Shown here: positions 39,189 through 50,934 of the stretch, piece by piece
Numbering within the stretch: the first letter of the stretch is position 1
Layout: each line of letters opens with the position of its first letter
Notes under the pieces: generated by a model
The model's database searches: none
What the model was told of the DNA's origin: nothing
The model's input: only the letters and a program-made list of their open reading frames with translations
Position numbers and translations under genes: made by a program
Assembly (NCBI RefSeq): GCF_019578655.1
Contig: NC_063263.1
Coordinates: 9,981,001-10,045,000, forward strand
Length of the DNA stretch: 64,000 nt
Source of the DNA: Ricinus communis
Taxonomy: Eukaryota > Streptophyta > Magnoliopsida > Malpighiales > Euphorbiaceae
Direction of reading: 5' to 3'

Positions 39189-40641
39189 CATGTAGTTTTT
39201 AGTTTTCTTTTTATTGCCTATTTTAAAGTTTATTCTTTATCTCTATCTGCTAAAACTTAATAATTTGAAATGGGATTGTTCTATTACCTAAGTGTTTATC
39301 TTTAGAAGATTTATAAATGGTGAAAACAGAGAAAGTTGTTTAAGATTATATGAAGATGAATTTACTGGAGGAAGGCAATACAATATTATATATCATCATG
39401 AATTCTCCTCCTCCTCTGAATTAATGTGAACCCAACATTCTTTAGGAACTTCAATTAGGCATCACTGAAGTTTCTGGTTATTTTTCTTTTTGGTCCTTTC
39501 TCCTCCCTTGCTTGCTAACATAACCATTATCCATATATAACTTAATTAAAGGTCCTTATTGTCCGACTAAATATTAACTTATTTATTGATGTTTTATATT
39601 AAAAATTCAAAGAAAAAGAAAAGGAAAAGTTTGTGTTGTTGGCTACTGATGTATCATTTCTCTTAAAACTTATTAGGGTGTCTTTTCTGTAATGTATGTT
39701 TTTCTAGTTGAGATTTTTGCCTCTTTTATATATAGATTGTGTCAGATAGGATTTTTACGGGTGAAAAAATAATTTTTTAAAATTTTTAAATCAGTTACAT
39801 ACTCAAAATTTAAATTCGAGATCTTGATTAAGCTAGAGATTATTGTCTCTTTATACCTGACAATTAAAGGTTTTCAAGAAAAGAAAAACTTGTGTTACAT
39901 GTGCAAGTCAGGAAACATCTCTAAGGAAAATCATATTGAATCCATTAAATGCTTCTTCTTGCTGTGCTGCTCCCTCCTAGATTTCCTTTTTCTTTTTATT
40001 ATTATTCTTTTAGAATTTTACTCTCTAACAGATATCAACATTCGTTAAATTGTTTTAATCATTGTAATCTAATTTTTCATATGCCAAGAAGAAAAGGCAG
40101 AAAAAGACCCTCTTCCAATTCACTGAAAAACATACTGCCTGAGCAACCAAATCTTTACTAGACGCAGTCTAGACTGGGACAACTTCATTAATTAAGTTTA
40201 ATATAAAGATTATTGTAACACCAAAATAATCACTCAAGTCAATCCCTATATTCATTTCAGGAGGCATTTCTCTTGAGATTGTGATTGATAAATATATACA
40301 TATATAATCTTCGAATCCTGAATTCGCAATCACTAGAAAGTATACATTATCTTTAATCAGATATTTGATGGACATTTATGTCTCAAAATTATCCCTTATA
40401 ATAACCCTTGTTCTTTGGTCAGACTGTGACCGATCGTAGCATAAAATCACACAATTTGATACCATCGCCATGCATTCACTAATTGCATGCACATGTTGCA
40501 GAGCATTAATTTATGGCATAATAGCCGACCAAAAAGGAATAATCACTAAGTTTGCTAGTAAATATACATATATAGATCAAGAAACTGAAATTATATACTC
40601 AAATGAATTATTCTCCTCTTCTAGCACATGGGTTGCATAAG

Positions 40642-40661
40642 ATATATATATATATATATAT
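40642..40661. repeat. (TA)n microsatellite
   Basis: About 10 TA units in intergenic DNA. Confidence 0.9.
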
Positions 40662-41344
40662 GAATGATCCCATTTCCCAATCCATTTGATTTGGGTCATG
40701 ATCACGTTTGATTCTGATATGTTTTGTTGAAGCACACGAGCTACAGACAAGCAAGAATTGATTGAAAATGTTGAGATTAGCAGCAATGTCATTGAGGGAT
40801 ATGCATGTCAATTAGCGCATAGATCTTGGGGACAGCAATCACCTTCTCAGAAGTACCACGCATACCTTATATTATTGAACCCCATGTGCATCCACCATTT
40901 TTTGTGATCTCAGGCAGTTCAGTTCTAAATTTCAGTGACTTCAGCTTTTCCATAATTTATCTTTTCAATGAAACTGAAAAGAATATCAATACTTTTGCCT
41001 GATTAATACAAATCTTAACACTATAAAAATATAACTCTATATTGTAGTCGGGGTGTAATTTAAGAAAAATCATGTAATAACATAATTAAGTTTGATAAAA
41101 AAAATCAAACAGCATCGTTCACAAATGAATTAGTTGAAAAAAATTAGTTAAAAAAGATATATATTATTTAATGGATAGGAGTTGAAAAGAATCAAAGAAT
41201 TTAATCTTAAAATAACTAATTTATGAATTTATTATATAGTCCTTTTCTTACATAAAATTTATTTCTCAACAATAAAGAAGTTAAAATGTTAGAATAATGA
41301 ATTAGCCTGATCACATATATATACTTGAAGGAAATTTCTTGTAA

Positions 41345-41516
41345 TTTAATCTTTTTCACCCGCTAATATTGATAAAAAAGAATATTTAAGACGGATTTTT
41401 TTTAAAAAAGATAATTTATTTTACCCGCTAATAATGGTAAAAGATAATATTTAAGACGGATTTAAAAAAACAAAAGATAATCTTTTTCACCCATTAATAT
41501 TGGTAAAAAATAATAT
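41345..41516. repeat. ~66-bp tandem repeat (2.6 units)
   Basis: Units start near 41345, 41411 and 41477. Each has TTTACCCGCTAATA or TTCACCCATTAATA, then TTGGTAAAA, then AATATTTAAGACGGATTT (absent from the truncated third unit). Divergence is modest, so the amplification is fairly recent. No terminal inverted repeat or coding content was seen. Confidence 0.8.
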
Positions 41517-42223
41517 GGCTGGCTATGGTCAATTTAGCAAAGAAAACAGAAAAAACAGATTTAAAATATTGAAGAGAAATCTATAGATCTGTTTAAGGGA
41601 CAGATATGCACCAATGTTCATAATTAAACGACAATATTGCGGCAGATTGGCAATAATTCCATGTGGGTTTGAATTTCTTGTCTTTAACCTCCACCAGATG
41701 ATAGCCAAAATCTTCCTCCTAATTAAAGAAAGGTAGCTTCTGTTTCTTAAAATTTAGATAATTAAGCTTCGAATTGGGCTAATTGGTAACTTATTAAACC
41801 AAGAAATCCGCTCATTAAATTCTGGAAATTGTCCTCTTTAACATATGCATGACTCAAATATTCCCACAAATTTCTCATAGGATTTTTACGAATGTGTTTC
41901 TACTTTAATCTCAACATTTAACTGTCCATATTTTCAGTTAACTGACACATACTTGACAGTAAAATTCCGTTCAAATAATTAATTGAGGATTTATAGATAA
42001 AAGGTCACGAATGATTTTTTATTATGAATCATGGATCATATGATATTCTATTTTTTTTATCATTTTATAAAAGATAAATTATTATTATTATTAATATTAA
42101 TAGTGGTGGATAATTTTGTTTTTAAATTTTATACCTTTTCTAATTCAAACACAAATAAAAATTTTAAACTAGTTCATCAGTTTAATAATTTTGATTAAAT
42201 TAGAAGAATTATAAATAAAAATG

Positions 42224-42345
42224 TAAATAAGTCAAGTCAAGCTGAGTTTTTAATTTCTAAACTCAGCTTGTTGCATAAAATTGATTGAGTGTAAATAAGT
42301 CGAGCTAAACTCAGCTTGTTGCATAAAATTGATTGAGTTCGAGAT
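42224..42345. repeat. 48-bp direct repeat with a 12-bp perfect hairpin
   Basis: CTAAACTCAGCTTGTTGCAT and the following 12 bp occur at 42257 and 42305, 48 bp apart. The sequence GTAAATAAGTC recurs upstream of each. The arms CAAGCTGAGTTT (42238-42249) and AAACTCAGCTTG (42259-42270) form a perfect inverted repeat with a 9-nt loop. Confidence 0.75.
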
Positions 42346-42750
42346 CAACTCAAATTTGATAATTTTTTTATTTCAGAGCTTGAATTTAAATTTAATAACT
42401 TTGACATCTAAAAAAAAAAAGTCGACTAATTTTAAGATGGATAAAATAGATATTATCAGCTTAAGACTAAGAGAGTAATAAATAAGAAATAAACTAAAAA
42501 GAGGGGAATAAAATAATGTTATTTTGTCTTGAATAAACAAATAATTTAGTGATAATCATTGCAAGGAAATTGGAAGAGATGTAAAGCAAAGCAATATAAG
42601 GATAGTTCCAGTGGCATTCAAGTAAAATGATTCCAAACCCAATGTCTTTCTCATGGGCTAATACAAATAAAACCCCATGCTCACTTTCACTCATCCCATG
42701 CCCAAAGGACACCACATCTCTTCTTCTTCTTCTTCTCTCTCTGTCTCTCC

Positions 42751-45417
42751 ATGGATACAGCCACAATGTACAGAGCTACCGTGCTATTAGCGCTACTTTG
42801 CTCCACCTTCCATGTTGCATTCTCTGTCACCGACGGTAAGCACCATCAGAATTCTTATTTTGCTGCATGCCTTAGTTTTGTATGTTCACCGTCTGTTGTT
42901 TTAGCACCAACAGAAAATTCTAAGGTGAACCTACATAATATTTTCTTTCTGTTTCTTTTTAACGAGTCTTCGTTTCCACATATTTATAGTCTTTACCTCT
43001 TAAAATTTAGTTAACTGTGCTGATCATTCTAACCTCCAAAACCTCTTCTACGTCAAAATATATTCAGTGTGTCAAAGAAATATTAACAATGCATTAGTTA
43101 ATTTCGTTTGAGTTCTCTCATTAAAATCTTATTCTTCTCCTACAATGATCAAATGCGGAGCAGCAGTTTTTGGTCCTACAACATTAAAAATCAACTTCAA
43201 AGAATGATTATATATACATATTTATTTCTTGCATGTACATATATATTTAATTGCTTCATTTATGAAAGTTTCATATCTGCCACAGGCAGGTTTCTGTAGG
43301 GTGGCTTTCTCTTATCTATCCTATTAAATACATTTATTTTCATGTTCTTGGTTGTTGGATAGCACTTGATTAATATAAATAGATCTGACATGTACTGTTC
43401 AAATGTAATGTTAAAGACAAAAAAAAAAAGATCTGAAATGTTAATATACTATTTTCTTTTTTATTTTAGGAGAATCTCAGCCTTTTAACTTTATAGAAAC
43501 ATTTCTCCATTTTGGATTTTGAAACTATACCCTTTTGCAAGAACTTGGCAACCCCTGAAACCCTTTGTATAATTGTGGTTTTGAGTTTTGATCAATGCCC
43601 AAGTGGACCACTTGCCTTATACAGTTAATGAAGAAAAACTCAGAAGTAGAAAAGCATTAATGTTGCATACGATAAACACCTTCTTTATTTTTATTTTTCT
43701 TTCCAGAAATCTTTTCAACAGTAGTCCAAAGTTAATTATTATCATTTAATTAGAACTTCAGGCTTGGAATATGTCGCCTAGTCTGTTTATGGGGTAGGGA
43801 AGTGGAGGGGGAAAATAGATCATAGGTCTTTTAAATCACATGGACTAAGAAACAGACCATGCCCATGTGATGACACCAAAGCATTTATGATGACTTAGGT
43901 TTGAAGGCAAAAGACAGTCTACATTTACTGTATTGATAAAGCTTGTCCAATTAGACTATGCCAATCTTAAAAGAAAATTTATATCATAATATCCCACACG
44001 ATATGTTCAGGAAAAAAAAAAAAGAAGAAGAAAGAAGATATCCCACATGATAATTATATGGACTCTGGTTTTGATTTTTGATTAACTTTTTCTGTATGTG
44101 AAGGCAATCAAGCCAAGTATTGAATCTGGTATTTAGCCACTAGATTGTTGGTGTATTGACACCACCGAGTTCCTGCATGCCATATGTTTTACAGAATCAG
44201 TTCTGATACATCTAAGCATTTATATGAATTTCAGGCTTATTACCAAATGGGAACTTCGAGTATGGCCCAAAGCCTTGGCAACTGAAAGGAACAGTAGTAA
44301 CAGCCAAAAATGCTATTCCAAACTGGGAAATTTCAGGATATGTTGAGTACATAAAATCAGGCCAAAAACAAGGTGACATGCTGCTAGTTGTGCCTAGTGG
44401 AGCCTTTGCAGTTAGATTAGGCAATGAAGCATCCATCAAGCAGAAGATTAGTGTAGCAAAAGGAAGCTATTACTCGATTACTTTCAATGTAGCTCGGACC
44501 TGTGCACAAGAGGAGAAGCTTAACGTTTCTGTTTCACCAAATATTGAACAGAATGACTGGGGAATTCTACCAATGCAGACAATGTACAGCAGCAATGGGT
44601 GGGATTCATATGCTTGGGCATTCCAGGCTGATTACCCTGACATTGAGATCTCTATTCATAACCCTGGAAGCGAGGAGGACCCTGCCTGCGGCCCACTTGT
44701 CGATTCTGTAGCACTGAAGCTTTTGTCTAATCCTAAACGCACAAGAGGTAATCTCTCTTTTAGCCCAACTGCGTAGCCTGATTTAGTTTATTATTTCAAC
44801 AACCATGCAGTGTTTTCCAAGACAAAATTCACTTTGATGCATGAATAATATTTAACTTGTTCTCTAATAATTTCGCAGGCAACTTGCTAAAGAATGGAAA
44901 TTTTGAAGAGGGACCATATGTGTTCCCCAACACAGACTGGGGAGTCCTAATTCCACCACACATTGAAGACGATCACAGTCCTTTACCTGGCTGGATAATT
45001 GAATCTCTCAAGGCAGTAAAGTACATAGACTTGGATCATTTTGCAGTCCCAGAAGGCAAAAGAGCAATTGAGCTTGTTGCAGGAAAAGAAAGTGCCCTTG
45101 CACAAGTAGTTAAGACCATTCCTGGCAAGACTTACGTGCTGACATTTAGTGTTGGTGATGCTAACAATGCATGTGAAGGATCCATGATTGTAGAGGCATA
45201 TGCAGGGAAGGACAAAATCCAATTTCCTTATGTATCAAAAGGCAAAGGAGGATTCAAGACAGCCAAATTACAGTTCAAGGCAGTTTCAACACACACAAGG
45301 ATTATGTTCTTAAGCTCATTTTACACCATGAAAAGTGACAACTCTGGTTCTCTTTGCGGCCCTGTATTGGATGATGTTAAGTTGATTAGTGTTCGTCAAC
45401 CAAGGCGTCTTCTGTGA
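42751..45417 (+). CDS. DUF642 cell-wall protein
   Basis: Three coding exons: 42751-42835, 44235-44747 and 44879-45417. They join in phase to 378 residues, close to the usual 365-375. Residues 1 to about 26 (MYRATVLLALLCSTFHVAFS core) are a signal peptide. The mature protein has two related beta-sandwich halves. Each opens with an N-G-NFE motif (GLLPNGNFEYGP and GNLLKNGNFEEGP). Each ends with a CGPLVD or CGPVLDDVKL strand. The pattern NPGSEEDPACGPLVDSVAL is typical of DUF642. The family is plant-specific and apoplastic. Members bind pectin methylesterases and influence pectin esterification in germination and growth; that is family knowledge (BIIDXI group). A second in-frame Met five codons later is an alternative start. 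The first intron is 1.4 kb. The gene converges with cytochrome c1, about 900 bp away. Confidence 0.93.
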
Positions 45418-46329
45418 TCAAGTTTTAATTAAATTGCATTGTCTTATGCAATTATTTGTTTCTTCTTGATCAATTTGAGCTTTATATGAAATTGGTGATC
45501 ATATATTATATACCATAGGATTCTTGTAACGAGGAACAAGCAAGATGGCTTGATATGTTTTTAGAAGTAATGTTCCTTTTTTTTTTTTTTTCTTTTTTAA
45601 TATGTATCTATGCTTTCTAGTTTCTACATGAAAATTTTATGTTTCCCAGTATCTATTAGTGATCATTGATACCTTAACTACATTGCCCCTTGTGAGAATT
45701 ATGTTTGGCTTAAATAATCAAATAGGATTCAATTCTTTTTTTCACTTTTTGAATTTGATTTAATCTGTTGCAGTTGATTTCAACTGAGCCCTCAAAGAGA
45801 AGTGGTAATTTGTTGGATGAAATTAATATTATTTTATTATATTTAGATGCTTAAAGAGTTTATAGCCCTCCCATTTTTTGACATTGCAGAGCTCCAGGAT
45901 CAAGAGATTTTAAAGGACTTATATTTTATTAACTTCATTGCTGGATCACGCATGGGATTTCTACTCTATTTGTTAAATTTTGTTGAAAAAACACTTCAAA
46001 AACTTTCCCAAATGTTTAATCCACTTATGAATATTTGAAACTAGTATTTGTACAAACTTCTGAATACTCTCATCATATAGGCTTCATAGCAGATGACATA
46101 TCAAGTGGTACATTAAAACAACTTATTTTCCACTCAAGAAACGAATACAACTATTCTGGAGATTTTGTTTTTTCGTCCATCTTCTCACAGATGAAAAATA
46201 TACACCTAGGTCTAAAGCATTCATTGCTGCGGGTTATTTTGCCTTAATGCAGTAAACAGAACTCACTCCTAGTCGATACCATCGGGCACCAGCGGTTGAG
46301 ACACGAGGACGGCTGAACTCAATCCTGGA
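45418..46329. other. Convergent intergenic spacer DUF642 / cytochrome c1
   Basis: Contains the two presumed 3' UTRs. A T-rich run lies at 45577-45598. Frames at 45847-46038 and 46035-46247 have no recognisable domain. Bases 46279-46312 resemble the cytochrome c1 terminal exon (separate entry). Confidence 0.5.
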
Positions 46330-46373
46330 CTAATTAACTACATCAAGCACCAGCTTTCGAGACTTGAGGACGG
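46279..46373. repeat. Degenerate 61-bp echo of the cytochrome c1 terminal exon
   Basis: Bases 46279-46312, just past the CYC1 stop, match bases 46340-46373 inside its last exon at 26 of 34 positions. These include the shared blocks GCACCAGC, GAGAC and GAGGACGG. The offset is 61 bp. The downstream copy is noncoding for the gene, because it lies after the TAG at 46332-46330. Confidence 0.5.
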
Positions 46374-49292
46374 ACCATCTCATACGTCGATAGTAAGCTG
46401 CTTGGAGAAGTGCAAGTGACAGCACAAATATCCACTTAAATCCCATCTGTGCATGGTACAAATCCAAATGATACTTACATCAGCTCACGGACTCCATATC
46501 AACTAAAATTCATTTCATCGTATCTTATTGCTATTTTGTTTTGATGTGTCCCACATCCAAACATTGGGCTGGTTTATAATGTTTGAACAAAACAGGATCA
46601 TCTCTTTCAGGAAAAAAAAAAACAGATCATCGCTTTCTATCATGAAAAGAAAGGAAAGATAAATAATCTAGAATCACAGCAACTTAATGTAGTTTGATAT
46701 TATACAGGTGCATTTCATTTGTAATATGCCAAAAACTGCTGGCAATCAAATTCTGAAAATTTGTTGATCGAGACTCGTACAGAGTCCAAGCTAATAAAAA
46801 GAATGCAAGCTAGGCTGGTCTGTGCATTCTAGTTAAAAGTTTCAGAAAATTCAGGGGGTGGTGGTGGGTGGGTCAACAAGCACTTACCAATTTTCTCTCT
46901 TCCATTTCTGGCTCAGCAGCCCACGACAGAAATGTCACAACATCTTTCCCCATCTATGCCAACATTAAGAAATGAATATAAGGTAAAGCTTTTGCTAGTG
47001 GATTCTGAAACTTTCAACATTACAGGTTTTAAAAGATTACTTGCGCCTCCGTTGCCGGGGTACCATCTTCATATTCAACAGCACCATCATTCAGCATTTT
47101 TGGCATAGCTATTGCTCCTCCAGGGAAGTAAGGATTATAATGTAACCCTTCCCGAATCTACAAAAGAGATTCCAGGAAAACATGATGGAAAACCACATTA
47201 GATCTTTTGCTATTGAAGATTATACAAATTATGCAGCATCCTTTCATAAAAGGGAAGAAAAGGGAAAACATAGCTCCTTAAAGAGATTTAGGAATTATGA
47301 GATAATAGACTTTGTCCTTTCTCTGTAGCCAATGCTACTTAATATAGACCTAGATTTCAAAATCCACAATGACTCGTACTATTGGCTGTACTTGGTTTAC
47401 TTTACATGGAATAGTCCATCATAAGTTCCCACCACGTTGTATTCATTTCTCACTCTGCATGGATAATTAACTCTTGCAACTCCAAAGGCACAAGCAATAA
47501 TTAACGAAGCATAGGAAATAAAGGTGCGTAACAAGTTATAGTATTTTAATTCTCAAGGAAACCCAAGAAAACATCTTAATAACTCTACAAATTCACCATA
47601 TAACAACAAAATAAACCAAATATCTATGAATCTAATGAATGTGACATGGCCAGATCTCAGAATAGTAATAAGAGATTCCCTTAAACTAGTCATCATAATG
47701 ACTTTTACAAGCTACATACACTATTTTTGCATGTGCACATATAGACACATAAACAAACAAAAATCATGTGTACTTTATCTGTTAGCAAATTATAATGACT
47801 TTGGAAAGCAGATATTACCGAGACACCAGCAGGAGGATCATGGTAACCAGTTAGAAGAGAAAATACATAGTTCTGACCATTATGACGGGCCTGAAAAGAC
47901 AAAGGATCAGACATTGACATGTACACAAGGACATGATTTCTACTTCAGTATTCAATATTCACAGAAATGCAAGTACCTTGGTGATCAGACTTAAATCTGG
48001 AGGATATGCCCCTCCATTAGCAAACCTGGCAGCCTGTTCGTTTGCATATGGCTGAGGAAAACGGTCACTTAGTTTTCCAGGGCGTGTGAACATTTCTCCC
48101 TCATCATTTGGCCCATCAACCACCTCAATCTCTGCTGCCATGGCCTTTACCTCTTCTTCTGTGTATGCCACACCAACTAGATCACGATATGATATTAGAG
48201 ACATAGAATGACATGATGCACAAACTTCCTGGTAAACCTGGTGACCACGACGAATCCTGTGCATGTGCAAGTGGCATAAAATTAGCAAACAGTCAAATCA
48301 ATCATTACACATCATAAATTTTTGGCTTTCATAACAAGTTGGCAGAAACCATCAACGAACTTACGAAGCATGGTCATATGAACTAAGTATGCCTTTGTGA
48401 GGCCATGGATAACTAGGACATTCCAGGCCATGTTCTGCCTCATCAGAACAAGCTGCCACTGTGGCACAACTCAAAATCCCTGTAACACTTGCCCCAAGGA
48501 GTGCTAGCATTCTTAAAGAGTTAATCCCAGCAGATCCGACTGTTTCTTGATCCTGCTTTGCAAGAATATGGGGCAATGCCGGGAGGCTCTGCAAATAATA
48601 TTTAAAAAGGTATGCTATAGCATGAAGACTTAATAATTTACAGGGTTAATTGCTAAGACATCCTTGAGATTTACTCTAATACATACTTTAGTCCTTGATA
48701 TGTCAAAATAGCAGGAGTAAGAATGAGTATTCAGGTGGTGTATTAGTAATTAACATTTATAATTATCAAGTTTTGATAGTAGTAATAGAATAAAACTTTC
48801 ACTTTAATATCCTTCTTATTCTCCAAGGCATGTTCAGCCTTTGCATCCAAAAGACAAAAACAAAACAACTACATTGACCTGTATGATTAGTTACAACAAA
48901 TTCAAAAACCACTTTATCACATATATTAAGTTTAGCAGTAAAATAGATATGTTATTAACCTTAAAAGTTAAAACCGCATAAAGAAAGAATTTAATACAGA
49001 AGCACCTTAGCATTGTTGTTTGGAGGAGACAATCTTGAGATAAAGCGATTGAGACTTGCATATCCTGATTTTCAATTAAATAGAAAAAAGAAAAAAGTTA
49101 ATCAGAGAGTTTTTCTATATAAAAAGAAAGCATGGAAAACATGCATTTTTAAGGAAAATTATAGGTGGAGACCGTTGATTCCGAGCTTGATCCTCTTGGC
49201 TAGACCTGTAAATAGAAAGCAAGATTAAGGTTAAAACCAGAAGTTACTGCTATCTAAATATTTAATTTGAGATAGAGAGGGAGAGTACTCAT
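46330..49292 (-). CDS. CYC1: Cytochrome c1, mitochondrial complex III heme protein
   Basis: Minus-strand exons: 49292-49289, 49205-49173, 49064-49006, 48588-48365, 48256-47977, 47890-47819, 47157-47041, 46953-46888 and 46446-46330. They close in frame to 323 residues. Residues 1 to about 60 are a basic bipartite presequence ([20 protein letters not shown]), then a hydrophobic [20 protein letters not shown] segment. The mature part begins [20 protein letters not shown]. Heme is attached at CASCH (119-123). The axial Met is in AIAMPKML (about 242). A C-terminal membrane anchor [19 protein letters not shown] ends in [11 protein letters not shown]. The protein passes electrons from the Rieske protein to cytochrome c at the inner membrane. 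From SLPALP onward the sequence is near-identical to known plant cytochrome c1. The first three exons, and especially the 4-nt coding start (ATG A|GT), are inferred from phase and splice sites and are less certain. Confidence 0.92.
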
Positions 49293-50797
49293 GGCTTTGT
49301 GCAAGGTTGGAACGAAAGCAAGGGACTGGTAGTCTGAGACAGTGAAGGAGGGGGAGAGAGAGAGAGAGAGAGGAGGGGGAGGGGTGGATGGTGGTGGTGG
49401 TGGTGGTGACGCGTGTCCTGTTAGATCATCGTTAATACCAACGGTGTAGAAAATAGTACGTGGAGACACGAGAGATTCAGCTTTCGATCAATGACATGTC
49501 GTTTATTTAAATGCATGGGTCTTGTTGATGTCGTTTCCTCACTGTTTTCCAATCTATAATATTTTGAGGGAATTTTACGGGAACATTTTGCTATTTACTA
49601 CCACTAATAAAACGAGCTCGGCTCGTTCCGTCGTCTCACCGTCTTGACTTCAATTTTCAATCGAACACGAAGCTTATTTCTTACCTGAATTGAGTAAACA
49701 TGCTTGTAGCTTTCCTTTTTTAAAATAAATAAAAAATTCTCTCTAGATTGAATTAACAGCAAAATAAAAATAAAAATAAAAAAAGAAATTCCTCTCTATT
49801 GTTCGAGTTCTTTGTCTCCACTTCATCGTATATAATTGCCTAGTGATCAAGAATATGATCTTCATCTTCCTCATTTGGATGGGTATTTAATTAGGTGTTC
49901 AGAGGTTGGAGGAAGATAATTCTTCTTCACTTAATATTATTACCATTAACCAATTTAGTGCCGGATGATTTCGATAATAGCAGCAATCAACAGTAAATTT
50001 ATTTGATTCAAATTCCGTACTAAATCAATTAATATATAAAGTATAATTATTTTTATTTTTATTTTTGGCTTTGACCAAACAGGTTATAAATGTTGATTCA
50101 ACACTGACAGATCTCCCCAACTATATTGTTAACATCAGACAAGTTTGGTCCATTTATAACTTGTACTTGTTGAACAGGAACACCATTCCTTCTAGTTGTT
50201 CTATTGTCCTCAATTGCCAATGGTTCCACAGTCAGCTGCCCGGTCACAGTACTAGTACCTACTCGAGCTCTTCTTGTATGAACTTAAGTGTATGTCTGTG
50301 TCAGATCATCCACTTTTAGAGAGGAGGACAATGAATAGTAATTGACCCTAATATTATGCCATAAAACTTTATAGAATCAATTTTCAAACTAAATGAATTT
50401 TGTTAACGGATTTTAATTATAATTATTAACATTTGCTTAGGTAATTTAAAGAAAAAACAAAAAAGAAAAGAAGAAAACCACATTACCCATACCATTGTTC
50501 TAACCAAAATCCCTAAACGCCAAAAGAAATCAGGATATTTGCTATTTTAAACATAATAAACTTTAAAAAAAATATTTTATTTTTATTTTTATCTATTTTG
50601 AAAGATATTTACTAATATGATATTAATTAGGATTAGATATTGCAGAGAATAAGAAATCAGTTGAAATCTATTTGAGCGAGACCAATGGATAAGAGTTTGG
50701 ATAACATTAAAGTTCGAAAATATCTCTCTATTTCTTTTTGAGATAAACTCTCTATATTTATTTATTTATTTATTTATATATAATGCTATACCAAACA
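49293..50797. other. Divergent promoter region of CYC1 and NAC genes
   Basis: Adjacent to the CYC1 start lies a GA-rich microsatellite (about 49346-49372) and a (GGT)n run (about 49389-49407), probably in the CYC1 leader or promoter. The middle is AT-rich; a frame at 50065-50319 has no recognisable domain. The right end holds the NAC promoter. Confidence 0.5.
49346..49407. repeat. (GA)n and (GGT)n microsatellites at the CYC1 5' end
   Basis: GGGGGAGAGAGAGAGAGAG-type sequence is followed by GGAGGGGGAGGGG and then GGT repeats. On the CYC1 sense strand this is a CT-rich and ACC-rich leader. CT-rich leaders are common in plant housekeeping genes. Confidence 0.85.
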
Positions 50798-50805
50798 TAT
50801 ATAAA
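50798..50805 (+). promoter_or_regulatory. TATA box of NAC gene
   Basis: TATATAAA lies 137 bp before the NAC start codon. It is followed by a palindromic TATATGTATATATATATATA run near 50851-50880 that would fall in the leader. Confidence 0.5.
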
Positions 50806-50934
50806 CCAATCACAATTCAGCTCTTCAAAAACTACCTGCCAGTAATCCTGTATATGTATATATATATATACATATGTATGTCTTCTAAATTGTCTAGTTC
50901 ATAAAATTTTTCTTAATATAAATTAATAGATTCT

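Larger units (their letters stand above)
34442..42750. other. 8-kb gene-poor AT-rich region
   Basis: No gene was identified. Bases 34442-34950 are probably the 3' flank of the unknown gene. Bases 35000-35400 hold CTCGAG-containing repetitive sequence of the kind scattered in plant genomes. (TA)n runs lie at 36697-36737, 38898-38922, 39164-39188 and 40642-40661. Tandem repeats lie at 38373-38580 (about 80-bp units), 41345-41516 (about 66-bp units) and 42224-42345 (48-bp units with a hairpin). Open frames at 36903-37307, 38954-39202 and 39824-40161 lack domains and look like chance frames in low-complexity DNA. Bases 42590-42750 are the promoter and leader of the DUF642 gene, ending in a CTT-rich tract. 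Confidence 0.5.

Noticed and set aside
39824..40161. Overlapping plus-strand frames
   Set aside because: They lie in T-rich DNA and have neither domains nor coding-like codon use.
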